Source: Glaciecola sp964643575 (GTDB lineage Bacteria; Pseudomonadota; Gammaproteobacteria; Enterobacterales; Alteromonadaceae). From it: a DNA stretch of 31,965 nucleotides. The notes beneath the pieces were generated by a model. It was not told where the DNA came from. It made no database searches and was given only the letters and a program-made list of their open reading frames with translations. The stretch lies in assembly GCA_964643575.1 (NCBI GenBank), contig CAZXTD010000032.1, positions 1-31,965 of the forward strand, in the 5' to 3' direction. Below, in pieces: positions 8,766-16,488 of this stretch (position 1 is its first letter; each line of letters begins with the position of its first letter). A program made the position numbers and the translations under genes.

Positions 8766-10313
8766 ATGAACAGTAAAAGCGTGAGTGAAAAAAGTGCTAA
8801 TTTGATGCCAAGCAGGCCTTCGCCAGCTAATGGGGCGAGTATGCAAACCCATAAAATGCGAACAGTCGAACACATTTATTTTGTGGGCATTGGTGGTGCG
8901 GGTATGGGCGGTATTGCCGAAGTCATGCTTAATTTAGGCTACCAGGTGAGCGGTTCCGATATTCAAGAGAGTAAAATGACTACGCGCCTATCAGCCATGG
9001 GGGCAAAGATATATATTGGCCATGCAGCGAGCAATTTAAAAGCGGTCGATGTGGTGGTGGTATCTTCTGCAATAAACTACGACAACCCTGAAATATTGAC
9101 TGCGAGCGAAGCACGCATTCCGATTATTCGCCGCGCGCAAATGTTAGCCGAGCTTATGCGCTTTCGATACGGTATTGCCGTTGCTGGCACCCACGGCAAA
9201 ACTACAACCACTAGTTTATTGTCGACTATTTTTACGCAAGCTGAGCTTGACCCTACTTTTGTGATTGGCGGCTTACTCAACAGCGCTGGCACCAATGCTA
9301 AACTCGGTGAAAGCAAATACTTAATTGCTGAAGCAGACGAAAGCGATGCTTCGTTTTTACATTTATTGCCGACTGTGTCGATTGTCACTAACATTGAAGC
9401 AGACCATTTAGATGCATACGACGGTGACTTTGGCAAAATGAAAAGCGCGTATGTTGAATTTTTACATAATTTACCTTTTTATGGCTTGGCAGTGCTCTGC
9501 GGCGACGACGAAGTGATTCAAGAACTGATTCCCTCAATTGAGCGAAAATACGTTACATATGGTCAAGCTCAGAACAATGACTATTGCGCAAGTGATATTC
9601 AATATGGCGTAAACCAATGCACGTTTACCGTAACACGCAAAAACAATGAAGCATTGCGTGTTCAGCTAAATGCAACGGGTGTGCACAATGTTCTTAATGC
9701 TACTGGCGCTATTGCAATTGCGACCGAAGAAGGAATTGCCGATAACGCGATATTAGAAGCTTTAGATTCATTTGCTGGAATCGGCAGACGTTTTCAGATT
9801 TTGGGTGAATTTGCGCTTGCTTCAAACGATTTAATCAGTGAGCAAACCCACAAAGCGCCTATAAGCGAAAATACCGCGCATATCACGCTGGTAGACGACT
9901 ATGGTCATCACCCTACAGAAGTGGCAATGACGATTGCGGCGGCGCGTAGTAATTGGCCAGATAAACGTTTGGTAATGGTATATCAGCCCCATCGTTATTC
10001 GCGCACAAGAGACTTATTTGAAGATTTTGTGGCGACTTTGTCAGACGTCGACGTGTTGTTGATGCTAGATGTTTACGCAGCCAGTGAAGACCCGATAGAG
10101 GGTATCGATAGCAAAACGCTTTGCCGATCAATTCGTCAAAGAGGCAAAGTTGACCCTATTTATGTGGGTCAGGAGGCGCAGCTTTATGAAGTGTTCGACG
10201 ACATATTAAAAGATCAAGATATTGTATTTTTGCAAGGCGCTGGCAATGTGGGCAATATTGCGCAAAAGCTTGCTGAGAATAAATTTGACCTAGCTCGGTT
10301 GAGGCAATTATGA
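8766..10313 (+). CDS. murC: UDP-MurNAc--L-alanine ligase MurC
   Basis: First Mur ligase; joins L-Ala to UDP-MurNAc in the cytoplasm. The N-terminal YFVGIGGAGMGGIAE nucleotide-binding motif is followed by GTHGKTTT (residues 141-148, P-loop), EADESDASFLHL, NIEADHLD, VDDYGHHPTEV and the YQPHRYSRTRDL segment, all diagnostic. It has 515 residues against 491 in E. coli. The extra residues are a longer N-terminus and an insertion of about 15 residues before VDDYGHHP. The start is not certain: ATG 8766 has only a weak AAAG upstream, and ATG 8841 has GGGGCGAG before it and would also keep the whole fold. Unlike its neighbours, murC is separated from murG by 33 bases. Confidence 0.95.
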   Translation: MNSKSVSEKSANLMPSRPSPANGASMQTHKMRTVEHIYFVGIGGAGMGGIAEVMLNLGYQVSGSDIQESKMTTRLSAMGAKIYIGHAASNLKAVDVVVVSSAINYDNPEILTASEARIPIIRRAQMLAELMRFRYGIAVAGTHGKTTTTSLLSTIFTQAELDPTFVIGGLLNSAGTNAKLGESKYLIAEADESDASFLHLLPTVSIVTNIEADHLDAYDGDFGKMKSAYVEFLHNLPFYGLAVLCGDDEVIQELIPSIERKYVTYGQAQNNDYCASDIQYGVNQCTFTVTRKNNEALRVQLNATGVHNVLNATGAIAIATEEGIADNAILEALDSFAGIGRRFQILGEFALASNDLISEQTHKAPISENTAHITLVDDYGHHPTEVAMTIAAARSNWPDKRLVMVYQPHRYSRTRDLFEDFVATLSDVDVLLMLDVYAASEDPIEGIDSKTLCRSIRQRGKVDPIYVGQEAQLYEVFDDILKDQDIVFLQGAGNVGNIAQKLAENKFDLARLRQL

Positions 10314-11293
10314 ATGAAAATTTAGTAGAACAAGCCGACAAATTTAAGCCTGAAACCTTCGGTAAGGTTGCAGTGTTGCTAGGCGGGAATTCAGCAGAAC
10401 GAGAAGTGAGTTTGGCGTCGGGGAGGGCTATTTTAAAAGCCTTGCAGACAAGTGGTGTTGATGCTCATCCTTTCGACCCAAGCTTACGCAGTATTACTGA
10501 GCTTGTTTCAGAAGCGTTTGATTATGCGTTTATTGCCTTGCATGGCAGAGGTGGAGAAGACGGCTCGATTCAAGGCGCACTTGAACAACTCAATATTCCT
10601 TACACTGGTTCGGGCGTGACGGGTTCAGCGCTGTCGATTGATAAAATACTGAGTAAGTTTATTTGGCATGCGCGGAACTTCCCAACAGCCGCATACGAGG
10701 TGATACACAAGTCAGATTTTTCAGGCTCATTACAAACATGCGAACAAATCTTACAAAATTTAGACGGTCACGTCATGGTCAAACCTAGCCTTGAGGGCTC
10801 GAGTTTAGGTATGGCATCAGCCACCGATTCCCAACAACTATTAGACGCCATTAAACAAGCTTTTGAGTACGACGAACATGTGTTAATCGAAGCTTTTATT
10901 GATGGTCCTGAATACACTGTGAGTATTTTAGGCGATACAGCCTTGCCTTCTATAAGCATGAAAGCGGCAAGCGGATTTTATGATTATGAAGCTAAATATC
11001 AAACCAACACCACACAGTATTTTTGTCCGAGTGGCTTGAGCGACGAAAAAGAAACCGAACTGCGCAAACTAGCCTTAAAAGCATTTGTGGCTTTGCAGGG
11101 CAAAGGTTGGGGAAGAGTTGATTTAATGCAAGATAAATCAGGCCAGTTTTATCTTTTAGAATGTAACACCGTGCCCGGGATGACTGAAAAAAGTTTAGTG
11201 CCCAAAGCGGCAAAGCAAGCAGGTTTGAGTTTTAATCAATTAGTCATGACAATTTTAAATGACGCCAAGCAAGATTTTGGCGACAAATATTGA
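10310..11293 (+). CDS. ddlB: D-alanine--D-alanine ligase, DdlB type
   Basis: ATP-grasp enzyme that makes the D-Ala-D-Ala dipeptide used by MurF. Conserved blocks are VLLGGNSAEREVSL at the N-terminus, ALHGRGGEDGSIQG, PYTGSGV, the KPSLEGSSLGM lid segment, YFCPSGL, the GRVDLMQD segment, and LLECNTVPGMT with the Mg2+-binding Glu and Asn. The stop region and Leu-Val-Pro after the metal site also match E. coli DdlB. It starts at ATG 10310, overlapping the murC stop by 4 bases. It has 327 residues against 306, with an N-terminal addition of about 16 residues. Position between murC and ftsQ is the canonical one. Confidence 0.96.
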   Translation: MNENLVEQADKFKPETFGKVAVLLGGNSAEREVSLASGRAILKALQTSGVDAHPFDPSLRSITELVSEAFDYAFIALHGRGGEDGSIQGALEQLNIPYTGSGVTGSALSIDKILSKFIWHARNFPTAAYEVIHKSDFSGSLQTCEQILQNLDGHVMVKPSLEGSSLGMASATDSQQLLDAIKQAFEYDEHVLIEAFIDGPEYTVSILGDTALPSISMKAASGFYDYEAKYQTNTTQYFCPSGLSDEKETELRKLALKAFVALQGKGWGRVDLMQDKSGQFYLLECNTVPGMTEKSLVPKAAKQAGLSFNQLVMTILNDAKQDFGDKY

Positions 11294-11356
11294 GCGATAA
11301 ATAATAACGACCAAGTACAACGAGTAACCACATAAGAAGACGACTAACCAAGCAAA

Positions 11357-12310
11357 ATGCCTAAAAGTACAACAGACAAGAATGCACAGCATTCGGGTAA
11401 ACAGTTAGCATTGGCCCAGCAAAACAAGGGTAAGGCAATGCAAGCGATAAACAATGAGCATGAAGGTGAACAGCCTGAAATTGAAAAAGTGCCCATTGCG
11501 ATAGGCTTGCCAGTGTTTATTGGTGTGCTAATTTTGCTTGTTTACTTAGGGTTTTGGGCAAATCAATGGTTAAGAGATGAACAGCGTTTACCGGTACAAG
11601 AAATAATTTTTAGTGGCAATATCAAAATGCTTAACGAGGATGACCTCGCTAACACGATAAAAACTAATTTGAGCTCAAGTTTTTTTGCCTTAGACGTAAA
11701 TGATGTTCACACATTAATGGAATCGCAGTCGTGGGTATATTCGGCTTCAATTCGCAAGCGCTGGCCAAGCAAATTGTACATCCACATTATTGAGCAAAAT
11801 GCTGTGGCAGTATGGAATTCCGATTTATTGCTGAACCAATATGGCGATATTTTTGATGATGATGGCCTATATTTTTCAAGACTCGCGAGCTCAGCAGCAG
11901 GTCAAAGCAATGATGAAAGCGCACAGGCAAGCAGTATCGAAACTGAGAAAGCGACACACACAGACAAGCTTCAAGCATTACCGCAACTTTTTGGGCCAGG
12001 TGGTAGCGAAAAAATGGTGTTAAAGGGTTATACTGATATGCAGCGTTTGCTGAATACCAGTCAGCTACAAATTGAAGAGCTTGTGCTTAGTGAGCGCTTC
12101 GCTTGGCAGGTTCAACTCAGGAATAAAGTTCGCATTAAATTGGGGCGAGAAAGCCGTATTGACAGGCTGCAGCGTTTTATTGATGTTTATCCGTTGCTCA
12201 TTGAGCAAGATCAAGCGGTGGATTATGTCGACTTGCGCTACGATACCGGCTTGGCGGTAGGTTGGATAAGCGATATGCCAAAGGCATCAACTAATAACAA
12301 TAATACTTAA
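11357..12310 (+). CDS. ftsQ: Cell division protein FtsQ
   Basis: Bitopic inner-membrane divisome protein that links early and late division proteins through FtsB and FtsL. It has a hydrophilic N-terminal cytoplasmic segment, one membrane helix at about residues 47-69, then a POTRA domain (IIFSGNIKML to WVYSASIRKRWPSKLYIHI, with the typical Arg-Lys-Arg-Trp-Pro) and a beta domain ending in VDYVDLRYDTGLAVGW. It has 317 residues against 276 in E. coli. About 25 extra residues, rich in Ser, Ala and Glu, lie in the beta domain after the LLNQYGDIF segment, and the tail ends in four Asn codons. The start is uncertain: ATG 11357 has a weak AGAAGA upstream, while ATG 11438 has AAGGGTAAGG just before it and leaves a shorter cytoplasmic segment. 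Confidence 0.93.
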   Translation: MPKSTTDKNAQHSGKQLALAQQNKGKAMQAINNEHEGEQPEIEKVPIAIGLPVFIGVLILLVYLGFWANQWLRDEQRLPVQEIIFSGNIKMLNEDDLANTIKTNLSSSFFALDVNDVHTLMESQSWVYSASIRKRWPSKLYIHIIEQNAVAVWNSDLLLNQYGDIFDDDGLYFSRLASSAAGQSNDESAQASSIETEKATHTDKLQALPQLFGPGGSEKMVLKGYTDMQRLLNTSQLQIEELVLSERFAWQVQLRNKVRIKLGRESRIDRLQRFIDVYPLLIEQDQAVDYVDLRYDTGLAVGWISDMPKASTNNNNT

Positions 12311-12326
12311 AGGACGGATATCCACA

Positions 12327-13556
12327 GTGTCTAAAGCATTAGAAAGAGACCTCATCGTTGGATTAGATATCGGCACTAGTACGGTCAAAGCTGTAGTAGG
12401 CGAAATCTTAGATGATGGAAGCATCAGTATAGTTGGTGTCGGTAAGCACAAATCTCGAGGCATGGAAAAAGGCGGTGTTAATGACTTAAACTTAGTTGTT
12501 GATTCTGTCAGACATGCTGTTAACGAAATGGAGTTAATGGCCGACTGTAATGTGTCAAGCGTATATATGTCGATATCGGGGCGTCATGTACAGTGCCAAA
12601 ACGAAACAGGCATGGTACCCATAAATAATCAAGAAGTAACGCAAGACGATGTCGATAACGTTATCCATGCAGCACGGTCTGTGCCGATGGCCGCTGAACG
12701 CAAACTCTTACATGTTTTACCACAAGAGTACGTAATAGACGTACAAGAAGGGATTAAAAATCCAATTGGTATGTCGGGTGTGCGCATGGTGGCTGCAGCG
12801 CATATTATTACTTGCGCCGATGATATGGCCAAAAATTTAGTAAAATGTGTAGAAAACTGTGATTTATCAGTAGACCAGACAATATTTGGTGCTTTAGCCT
12901 CAAGCTATGCCGTATTAACCGAAGATGAGAAAGAATTAGGCGTCTGTGTGGCGGATATCGGGGGCGGAACACTTGATATAGTCATTTACACCGACGGCGC
13001 AATAAGACATACTGCAGTTATACCATTGGCGGGAAACCAAATTACGAGCGATATCGCTAAAATATTTCGTACCCCAATGAACAACGCAGAGCAAATCAAA
13101 GTCAATTATGCCTGCGCGTTAAAAGATATGGTTAGCATGGAAGAGACCATTGATGTGCCCAGTGTTGGTGGGCGACCTGCAAGAGCAATGTCGCGTCATA
13201 CCCTCGCTGAAGTGATTGAGCCTCGTTATCACGAGTTACTCGAAATTGCTTATGAACACATTAAAGCTAGCGGATTAGAAGAACAAATAGCAGCCGGCTT
13301 AGTTATTACAGGGGGCACCGCCAAAATGGAAGGTGCCGTTGAATTCGCTGAAGAAATCTTCCAGATGCCGGTAAGAGTTGGCAAGCCCCACGGTGTGAAA
13401 GGCTTAGCCGAGTATGTGGACGATCCATGCTTTGCGACGGCGGTTGGTTTGTTGCAGCATGTAAAACAAAATTCTAATAATAATAAATCGTCATCAAGAC
13501 ATGACGAAGATAGCGTTATAAAACGCATCAAAACGTGGTTTAAAGGTGCATTTTAG
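12327..13556 (+). CDS. ftsA: Cell division protein FtsA
   Basis: Actin-fold ATPase that anchors FtsZ filaments to the membrane and recruits later divisome proteins. Conserved parts are VGLDIGTSTVKAVVGE (phosphate 1), the SRGMEKGGVNDL segment of subdomain 1C, NETGMVPINNQEVTQ, CVADIGGGTLDI (phosphate 2), VPSVGGRP, LAEVIEPRY and ITGGTAKMEG (adenosine loop). The last residues (VIKRIKTWFKGAF) form the expected amphipathic membrane-targeting helix. The start is GTG 12327, with AGGA at 12311-12314. Length is 409 residues against 420 in E. coli. A Ser/Asn-rich linker with three AAT codons (13476-13484) precedes the helix. Placement between ftsQ and ftsZ is standard. Confidence 0.97.
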   Translation: MSKALERDLIVGLDIGTSTVKAVVGEILDDGSISIVGVGKHKSRGMEKGGVNDLNLVVDSVRHAVNEMELMADCNVSSVYMSISGRHVQCQNETGMVPINNQEVTQDDVDNVIHAARSVPMAAERKLLHVLPQEYVIDVQEGIKNPIGMSGVRMVAAAHIITCADDMAKNLVKCVENCDLSVDQTIFGALASSYAVLTEDEKELGVCVADIGGGTLDIVIYTDGAIRHTAVIPLAGNQITSDIAKIFRTPMNNAEQIKVNYACALKDMVSMEETIDVPSVGGRPARAMSRHTLAEVIEPRYHELLEIAYEHIKASGLEEQIAAGLVITGGTAKMEGAVEFAEEIFQMPVRVGKPHGVKGLAEYVDDPCFATAVGLLQHVKQNSNNNKSSSRHDEDSVIKRIKTWFKGAF

Positions 13557-13567
13557 GGGACCTTTAA
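13540..13567 (+). promoter_or_regulatory. Hairpin across the ftsA stop
   Basis: TTAAAGGT (13540-13547) and ACCTTTAA (13560-13567) are exact inverted copies around a 12-base loop that contains the ftsA stop codon. No T tract follows, so it does not look like an intrinsic terminator. It could act on mRNA processing or stability at the ftsA-ftsZ boundary; its function is unknown. Confidence 0.4.
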
Positions 13568-13589
13568 GCTTGTGCGCTAAAACAATAAC

Positions 13590-13609
13590 GAGTCTGTGTG
13601 CGCAGACTC
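13590..13609 (+). promoter_or_regulatory. Hairpin in the ftsZ leader
   Basis: GAGTCTG (13590-13596) pairs perfectly with CAGACTC (13603-13609) around a six-base loop. It ends 9 bases before the ftsZ Shine-Dalgarno GGAG (13619-13622). It lacks a T tract. A stem so close to the ribosome binding site of the most abundant division protein may influence RNA stability or translation; this is inference. Confidence 0.45.
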
Positions 13610-13628
13610 TACGGTATCGGAGAATATT

Positions 13629-14765
13629 ATGTTCGAACTGATGGATACACCCACCGACGAAGCGGTCATTAAGGTCGTTGGCGTAGGTGGTGGCGGCGGC
13701 AACGCTGTCGAATACATGGTCACGCAAACAATTGAAGGCGTCGACTTTATCGCCATGAACACCGACGCGCAAGCGTTGAAGAAGTCATCGGCAACAGTAA
13801 AAATACAAATAGGTACAGAATTAACCAAAGGGCTTGGTGCAGGTGCCGATCCAAACGTGGGGCGTGAAGCTGCACATGAAGATCGCGAAAAAATACGCCA
13901 AGCGCTAGACGGCGCTGACATGGTGTTTGTTACCGCAGGTATGGGCGGTGGTACCGGTACAGGTGCTGCACCTGAAGTAGCAAAATTAGCTAAAGACATG
14001 GGCATCTTAACCGTTGCTGTTGTCACTAAACCATTCCCATTTGAAGGTAAAAAGCGCCTTGATTTTGCTAACCAAGGTATTGCTGAACTTTCTAAGTATG
14101 TTGACTCACTTATTACTATCCCCAACGAGAAGTTGTTGAAGGTAATGGGCAAAGGCACGCCTTTATTACAAGCATTTAGTGCGGCCAATGACGTGTTGAA
14201 GGGGTCTGTTCAAGGTATCGCCGAGCTAATTACGCGTGACGGTTTAGTAAACGTTGACTTCGCTGACGTAAAAACGGTTATGTCTGAGATGGGCACTGCG
14301 ATGATGGGTTCTGGTATTGGTAGTGGTGAAGACCGTGCGGAAGAAGCAGCAGAAGCTGCTATTGCATGTCCGTTACTAGAAGATATCGACTTGTCGGGTG
14401 CGCGTGGTATTTTAGTTAACATTACGGCCGGTCTTGATTTTGCAATTGACGAATTTGAAGTAATTGGTAATGCAGTAAAAGCCTTTGCCTCCGAGAACGC
14501 AACGGTGGTTGTAGGTATGGTGATTGACCCTGAACTTCAAGATGAAATTAGAGTAACTGTTGTTGCGACAGGTATTGGTGCTGAAAAAAAGCCTGATATA
14601 TCGTTGGTGAAAAACGAGTCAGTAGCGAGCGGTCGTGATACGGGTTCTGTATCGGGCGGTCGGACTGTGGTTGAAGGTAACCAAGCGGTTAAGGCCGAAG
14701 ACGAACAGCCGAGCGAACTTGAATATTTGGATATACCGGCATTTTTAAGAAGACAAGCTGATTAA
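13629..14765 (+). CDS. ftsZ: Cell division GTPase FtsZ
   Basis: Tubulin homologue that forms the cytokinetic ring. The glycine-rich nucleotide-binding start (VGVGGGGGNAV), the tubulin signature GGGTGTG at residues 106-112, the NVDFADVKTVM T7 loop with the catalytic Asp, and the C-terminal peptide LDIPAFLRRQAD (binding site for FtsA, ZipA and ZapD) are all present. ATG 13629 is supported by GGAG at 13619-13622; an upstream in-frame GTG at 13596 would run through the leader hairpin and is rejected. Length is 378 residues against 383 in E. coli. The variable linker between core and C-terminal peptide has normal length. It lies 72 bases after ftsA, the largest gap in this part of the cluster, and that gap contains two stem-loops. 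Confidence 0.98.
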   Translation: MFELMDTPTDEAVIKVVGVGGGGGNAVEYMVTQTIEGVDFIAMNTDAQALKKSSATVKIQIGTELTKGLGAGADPNVGREAAHEDREKIRQALDGADMVFVTAGMGGGTGTGAAPEVAKLAKDMGILTVAVVTKPFPFEGKKRLDFANQGIAELSKYVDSLITIPNEKLLKVMGKGTPLLQAFSAANDVLKGSVQGIAELITRDGLVNVDFADVKTVMSEMGTAMMGSGIGSGEDRAEEAAEAAIACPLLEDIDLSGARGILVNITAGLDFAIDEFEVIGNAVKAFASENATVVVGMVIDPELQDEIRVTVVATGIGAEKKPDISLVKNESVASGRDTGSVSGGRTVVEGNQAVKAEDEQPSELEYLDIPAFLRRQAD

Positions 14766-14807
14766 TTCAGTTTGAATTTATTGCTGTTCTTCGGTAGCCC
14801 TATTGTT

Positions 14808-14888
14808 AATCTGAAGTTGTTTATGGTCACAAATGTATCTGAATGCGTAAGAGTTAAGTAAGTTGTCTAGCTGTTACAACTTCAGATT
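14808..14888. repeat. 13-base inverted repeat between ftsZ and lpxC
   Basis: AATCTGAAGTTGT (14808-14820) is the exact reverse complement of ACAACTTCAGATT (14876-14888), with 55 bases between the arms. It lies in the 269-base gap after ftsZ, where no gene is visible. The transcript could fold into a long-armed stem, or the arms could be paired protein-binding half-sites. There is no clear T tract directly after it, so it is not a standard intrinsic terminator. Confidence 0.5.
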
Positions 14889-14976
14889 CGAAAAATCATA
14901 ATAGTTTTATAATCTTAGCTTTACTGGTCTGAACAGTGTGTTTTTTCGGATAAAGTGCTTGCAAACTTCAAAGTCC

Positions 14977-15005
14977 TTGACTTTAAAGGTTTTATAGCCT
15001 ATTCT
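14977..15005 (+). promoter_or_regulatory. Candidate sigma-70 promoter for lpxC
   Basis: TTGACT (14977-14982) and TATTCT (15000-15005) are separated by 17 bases, five and four matches respectively to the sigma-70 consensus. Transcription would begin near 15012, giving a leader of about 23 bases before the lpxC ATG. A promoter here is consistent with lpxC being separately transcribed in E. coli. No experimental support is available from the sequence. Confidence 0.5.
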
Positions 15006-15034
15006 CTGCGCCCGTTAAAATTACTAGGTAAGGC

Positions 15035-15964
15035 ATGTTAAAACAACGTACTCTCAAAACATCAATTACTGAAACCGGTATTGGTTTGCACAAAGGCAGA
15101 AAAGTCACTATGACTTTACGCCCTGCACCTGCCGATACTGGTATTGTTTTTCGTAGAATGGATGTTAATCCACCTGCTGATATTTTTGCGAATGCTAAAG
15201 ATGTTGGCGATACTATGCTTTGTACCTGTATTACCAATGCTGACGGCCATTCTATTCACACCGTTGAACATCTTGCCTCCGCTTTATCTGGATTAGGCAT
15301 CGACAACATCATTGTTGAAGTCGACAGCCATGAGTTACCTATCTTAGACGGAAGCGCTAGTCCTTTCATTTTTTTGCTTCAAAGCGCTGGTATAGTCGAA
15401 TTAGATAAACCTAAAAAGTTTATCAAACTGCTCAAAACAGTGAGAGTAGAAGAAGACGATAAGTGGGCCGAGATGCGCCCATTCGATGGCTTTAAAGTTG
15501 ATTTTCAGATAGATTTTGGTCACCCAGCTATTTCTCAAACACGCCAGCACTGCGTGCTTGATTTCTCTAAAGATTCCTATGTTGATGAAGTCAGTCGAGC
15601 GCGTACATTTGGCTTCATGCGCGACCTAGAAATGATGAATTCTATGAATCTCGCTTTAGGCGGTAGTATGGATAACGCGGTTGCTCTAGACGAGTTTAGA
15701 GTCTTAAATCCCGAAGGCTTGCGTTACAGCGACGAATTTTTGAAGCATAAAATTTTAGATGCGGTAGGCGATCTATTTTTAGGCGGACACAATCTTATTG
15801 GTGAGCTCGCCGCATACAAAACCGGACACGGCTTAAACAACAAGCTTCTCAACGCGGTTTTAAATGATGCAAGTGCGTGGGAATATGTCGAGTTTGAAAG
15901 TGAAGAGTCATTACCTATCAAATACATTGAGAATTCTACGCACCTTGGAATTAATTTCGCTTAA
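15035..15964 (+). CDS. lpxC: UDP-3-O-acyl-GlcNAc deacetylase LpxC
   Basis: Zn2+-dependent deacetylase for the committed step of lipid A synthesis, in the cytoplasm. The Zn ligands and catalytic residues align by number with E. coli: Glu78 and His79 in TVEHLASAL, His238 and Asp242 in KHKILDAVGDL, and His265 in KTGHGLNNK. The N-terminal KQRTLKTSITETGIGLH and the SRARTFGFMRD segment are also typical. Length is 309 residues against 305. The C-terminal tail differs from the E. coli one, where the FtsH degradation signal lies, so its regulated proteolysis may differ (inference). It sits 269 bases after ftsZ and probably has its own promoter. The location after ftsZ is the usual one. Confidence 0.97.
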   Translation: MLKQRTLKTSITETGIGLHKGRKVTMTLRPAPADTGIVFRRMDVNPPADIFANAKDVGDTMLCTCITNADGHSIHTVEHLASALSGLGIDNIIVEVDSHELPILDGSASPFIFLLQSAGIVELDKPKKFIKLLKTVRVEEDDKWAEMRPFDGFKVDFQIDFGHPAISQTRQHCVLDFSKDSYVDEVSRARTFGFMRDLEMMNSMNLALGGSMDNAVALDEFRVLNPEGLRYSDEFLKHKILDAVGDLFLGGHNLIGELAAYKTGHGLNNKLLNAVLNDASAWEYVEFESEESLPIKYIENSTHLGINFA

Positions 15965-16488
15965 ATAATCGCTCGTAATTTGCGCACAGTTTTTGCATAG
16001 ATTAATCTGTAAAGGTGCTGGTCTCTTAAGTATCGTGGTTTGTAGGCGCAAGTAGCTCTTAAGAGTCTTTGGTTACTGAGTTTGCTCAATAACATGAGAT
16101 AACAAACGATTTGCGTCAATAATTTGATGTTTTGGCTTTACAGCCTTGGTACGTATACAGTCTTTGAACACTTTTAGCTGAAGAACCGGCGTCAATTTTT
16201 CAACTACTTGATTGTCTGTATAAATTTTAATCGTTAATAGGTGTTTAAATAAATCTATAAAGCTTAGGCCAAAGTATATTTTTTTATAAGTTTAAAAGAG
16301 CAAGAAATGCCGAATTTTTCAGTAAAACAGGCCAGTTAAGCGTATTAATATAATGGCGTTTGACGAATTAGGTATCAAAAAATATAAGCGGGTCTATATT
16401 ATTTTGTTTTAATTGGCCGATAAGGTCTTTACACTACGTAAAATAAAGCAGTACAAGTACAACTGCATCAAAGAAGATATTAAATACC
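15965..16488. other. 524-base region without a credible gene, lpxC to M23 peptidase
   Basis: AT-rich sequence with no frame starting at a normal codon longer than about 20 codons. It contains two short palindromes, AGATTAATCT (15999-16008) and CTCTTAAGAG (16056-16065); the 8-base CTCTTAAG also occurs at 16023-16030. A - strand frame open from about 16291 to a stop at 16073-16075 encodes 72 codons but has no ATG and resembles nothing I recognise. A likely promoter for the following gene lies at 16360-16388. In related genera I expect a divergent dciA (DUF721) gene, or in enterics secM, around here; neither is visible. Confidence 0.6.
16360..16388 (+). promoter_or_regulatory. Candidate sigma-70 promoter for the M23 peptidase gene
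   Basis: TTGACG (16360-16365) and TATAAG (16383-16388), each five of six matches to consensus, are spaced by exactly 17 bases. Transcription would begin near 16395, giving a leader of about 94 bases. The leader contains a small stem GCAGT/ACTGC at 16448-16466. Confidence 0.5.

Noticed and set aside
12318..12326. DnaA-box-like ATATCCACA just before the ftsA start (8 of 9 to consensus).
   Set aside because: Single-mismatch matches to a 9-base motif are expected several times by chance in a window of this size, and there is no cluster of boxes.
13596..13628. GTG 13596 as the ftsZ start.
   Set aside because: It would translate through the leader hairpin and add 11 residues not seen in FtsZ, while ATG 13629 has a good GGAG at the right spacing.
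13577..14188. 203-codon frame on the - strand opposite ftsZ.
   Set aside because: It is the antisense shadow of strongly conserved ftsZ codons, rich in Ser, Pro and Thr as such shadows are, with no start signal.
14921..14945. Short ACTG/CAGT stem followed by a T run after ftsZ, considered as a terminator.
   Set aside because: The stem is only four base pairs with a seven-base loop, too weak to call.
16073..16291. 72-codon open frame on the - strand in the gap after lpxC.
   Set aside because: It has no ATG, no suitable ribosome binding site and no resemblance I can name; frames of this size occur by chance in AT-rich DNA. Kept only as a note for a DUF721 search.
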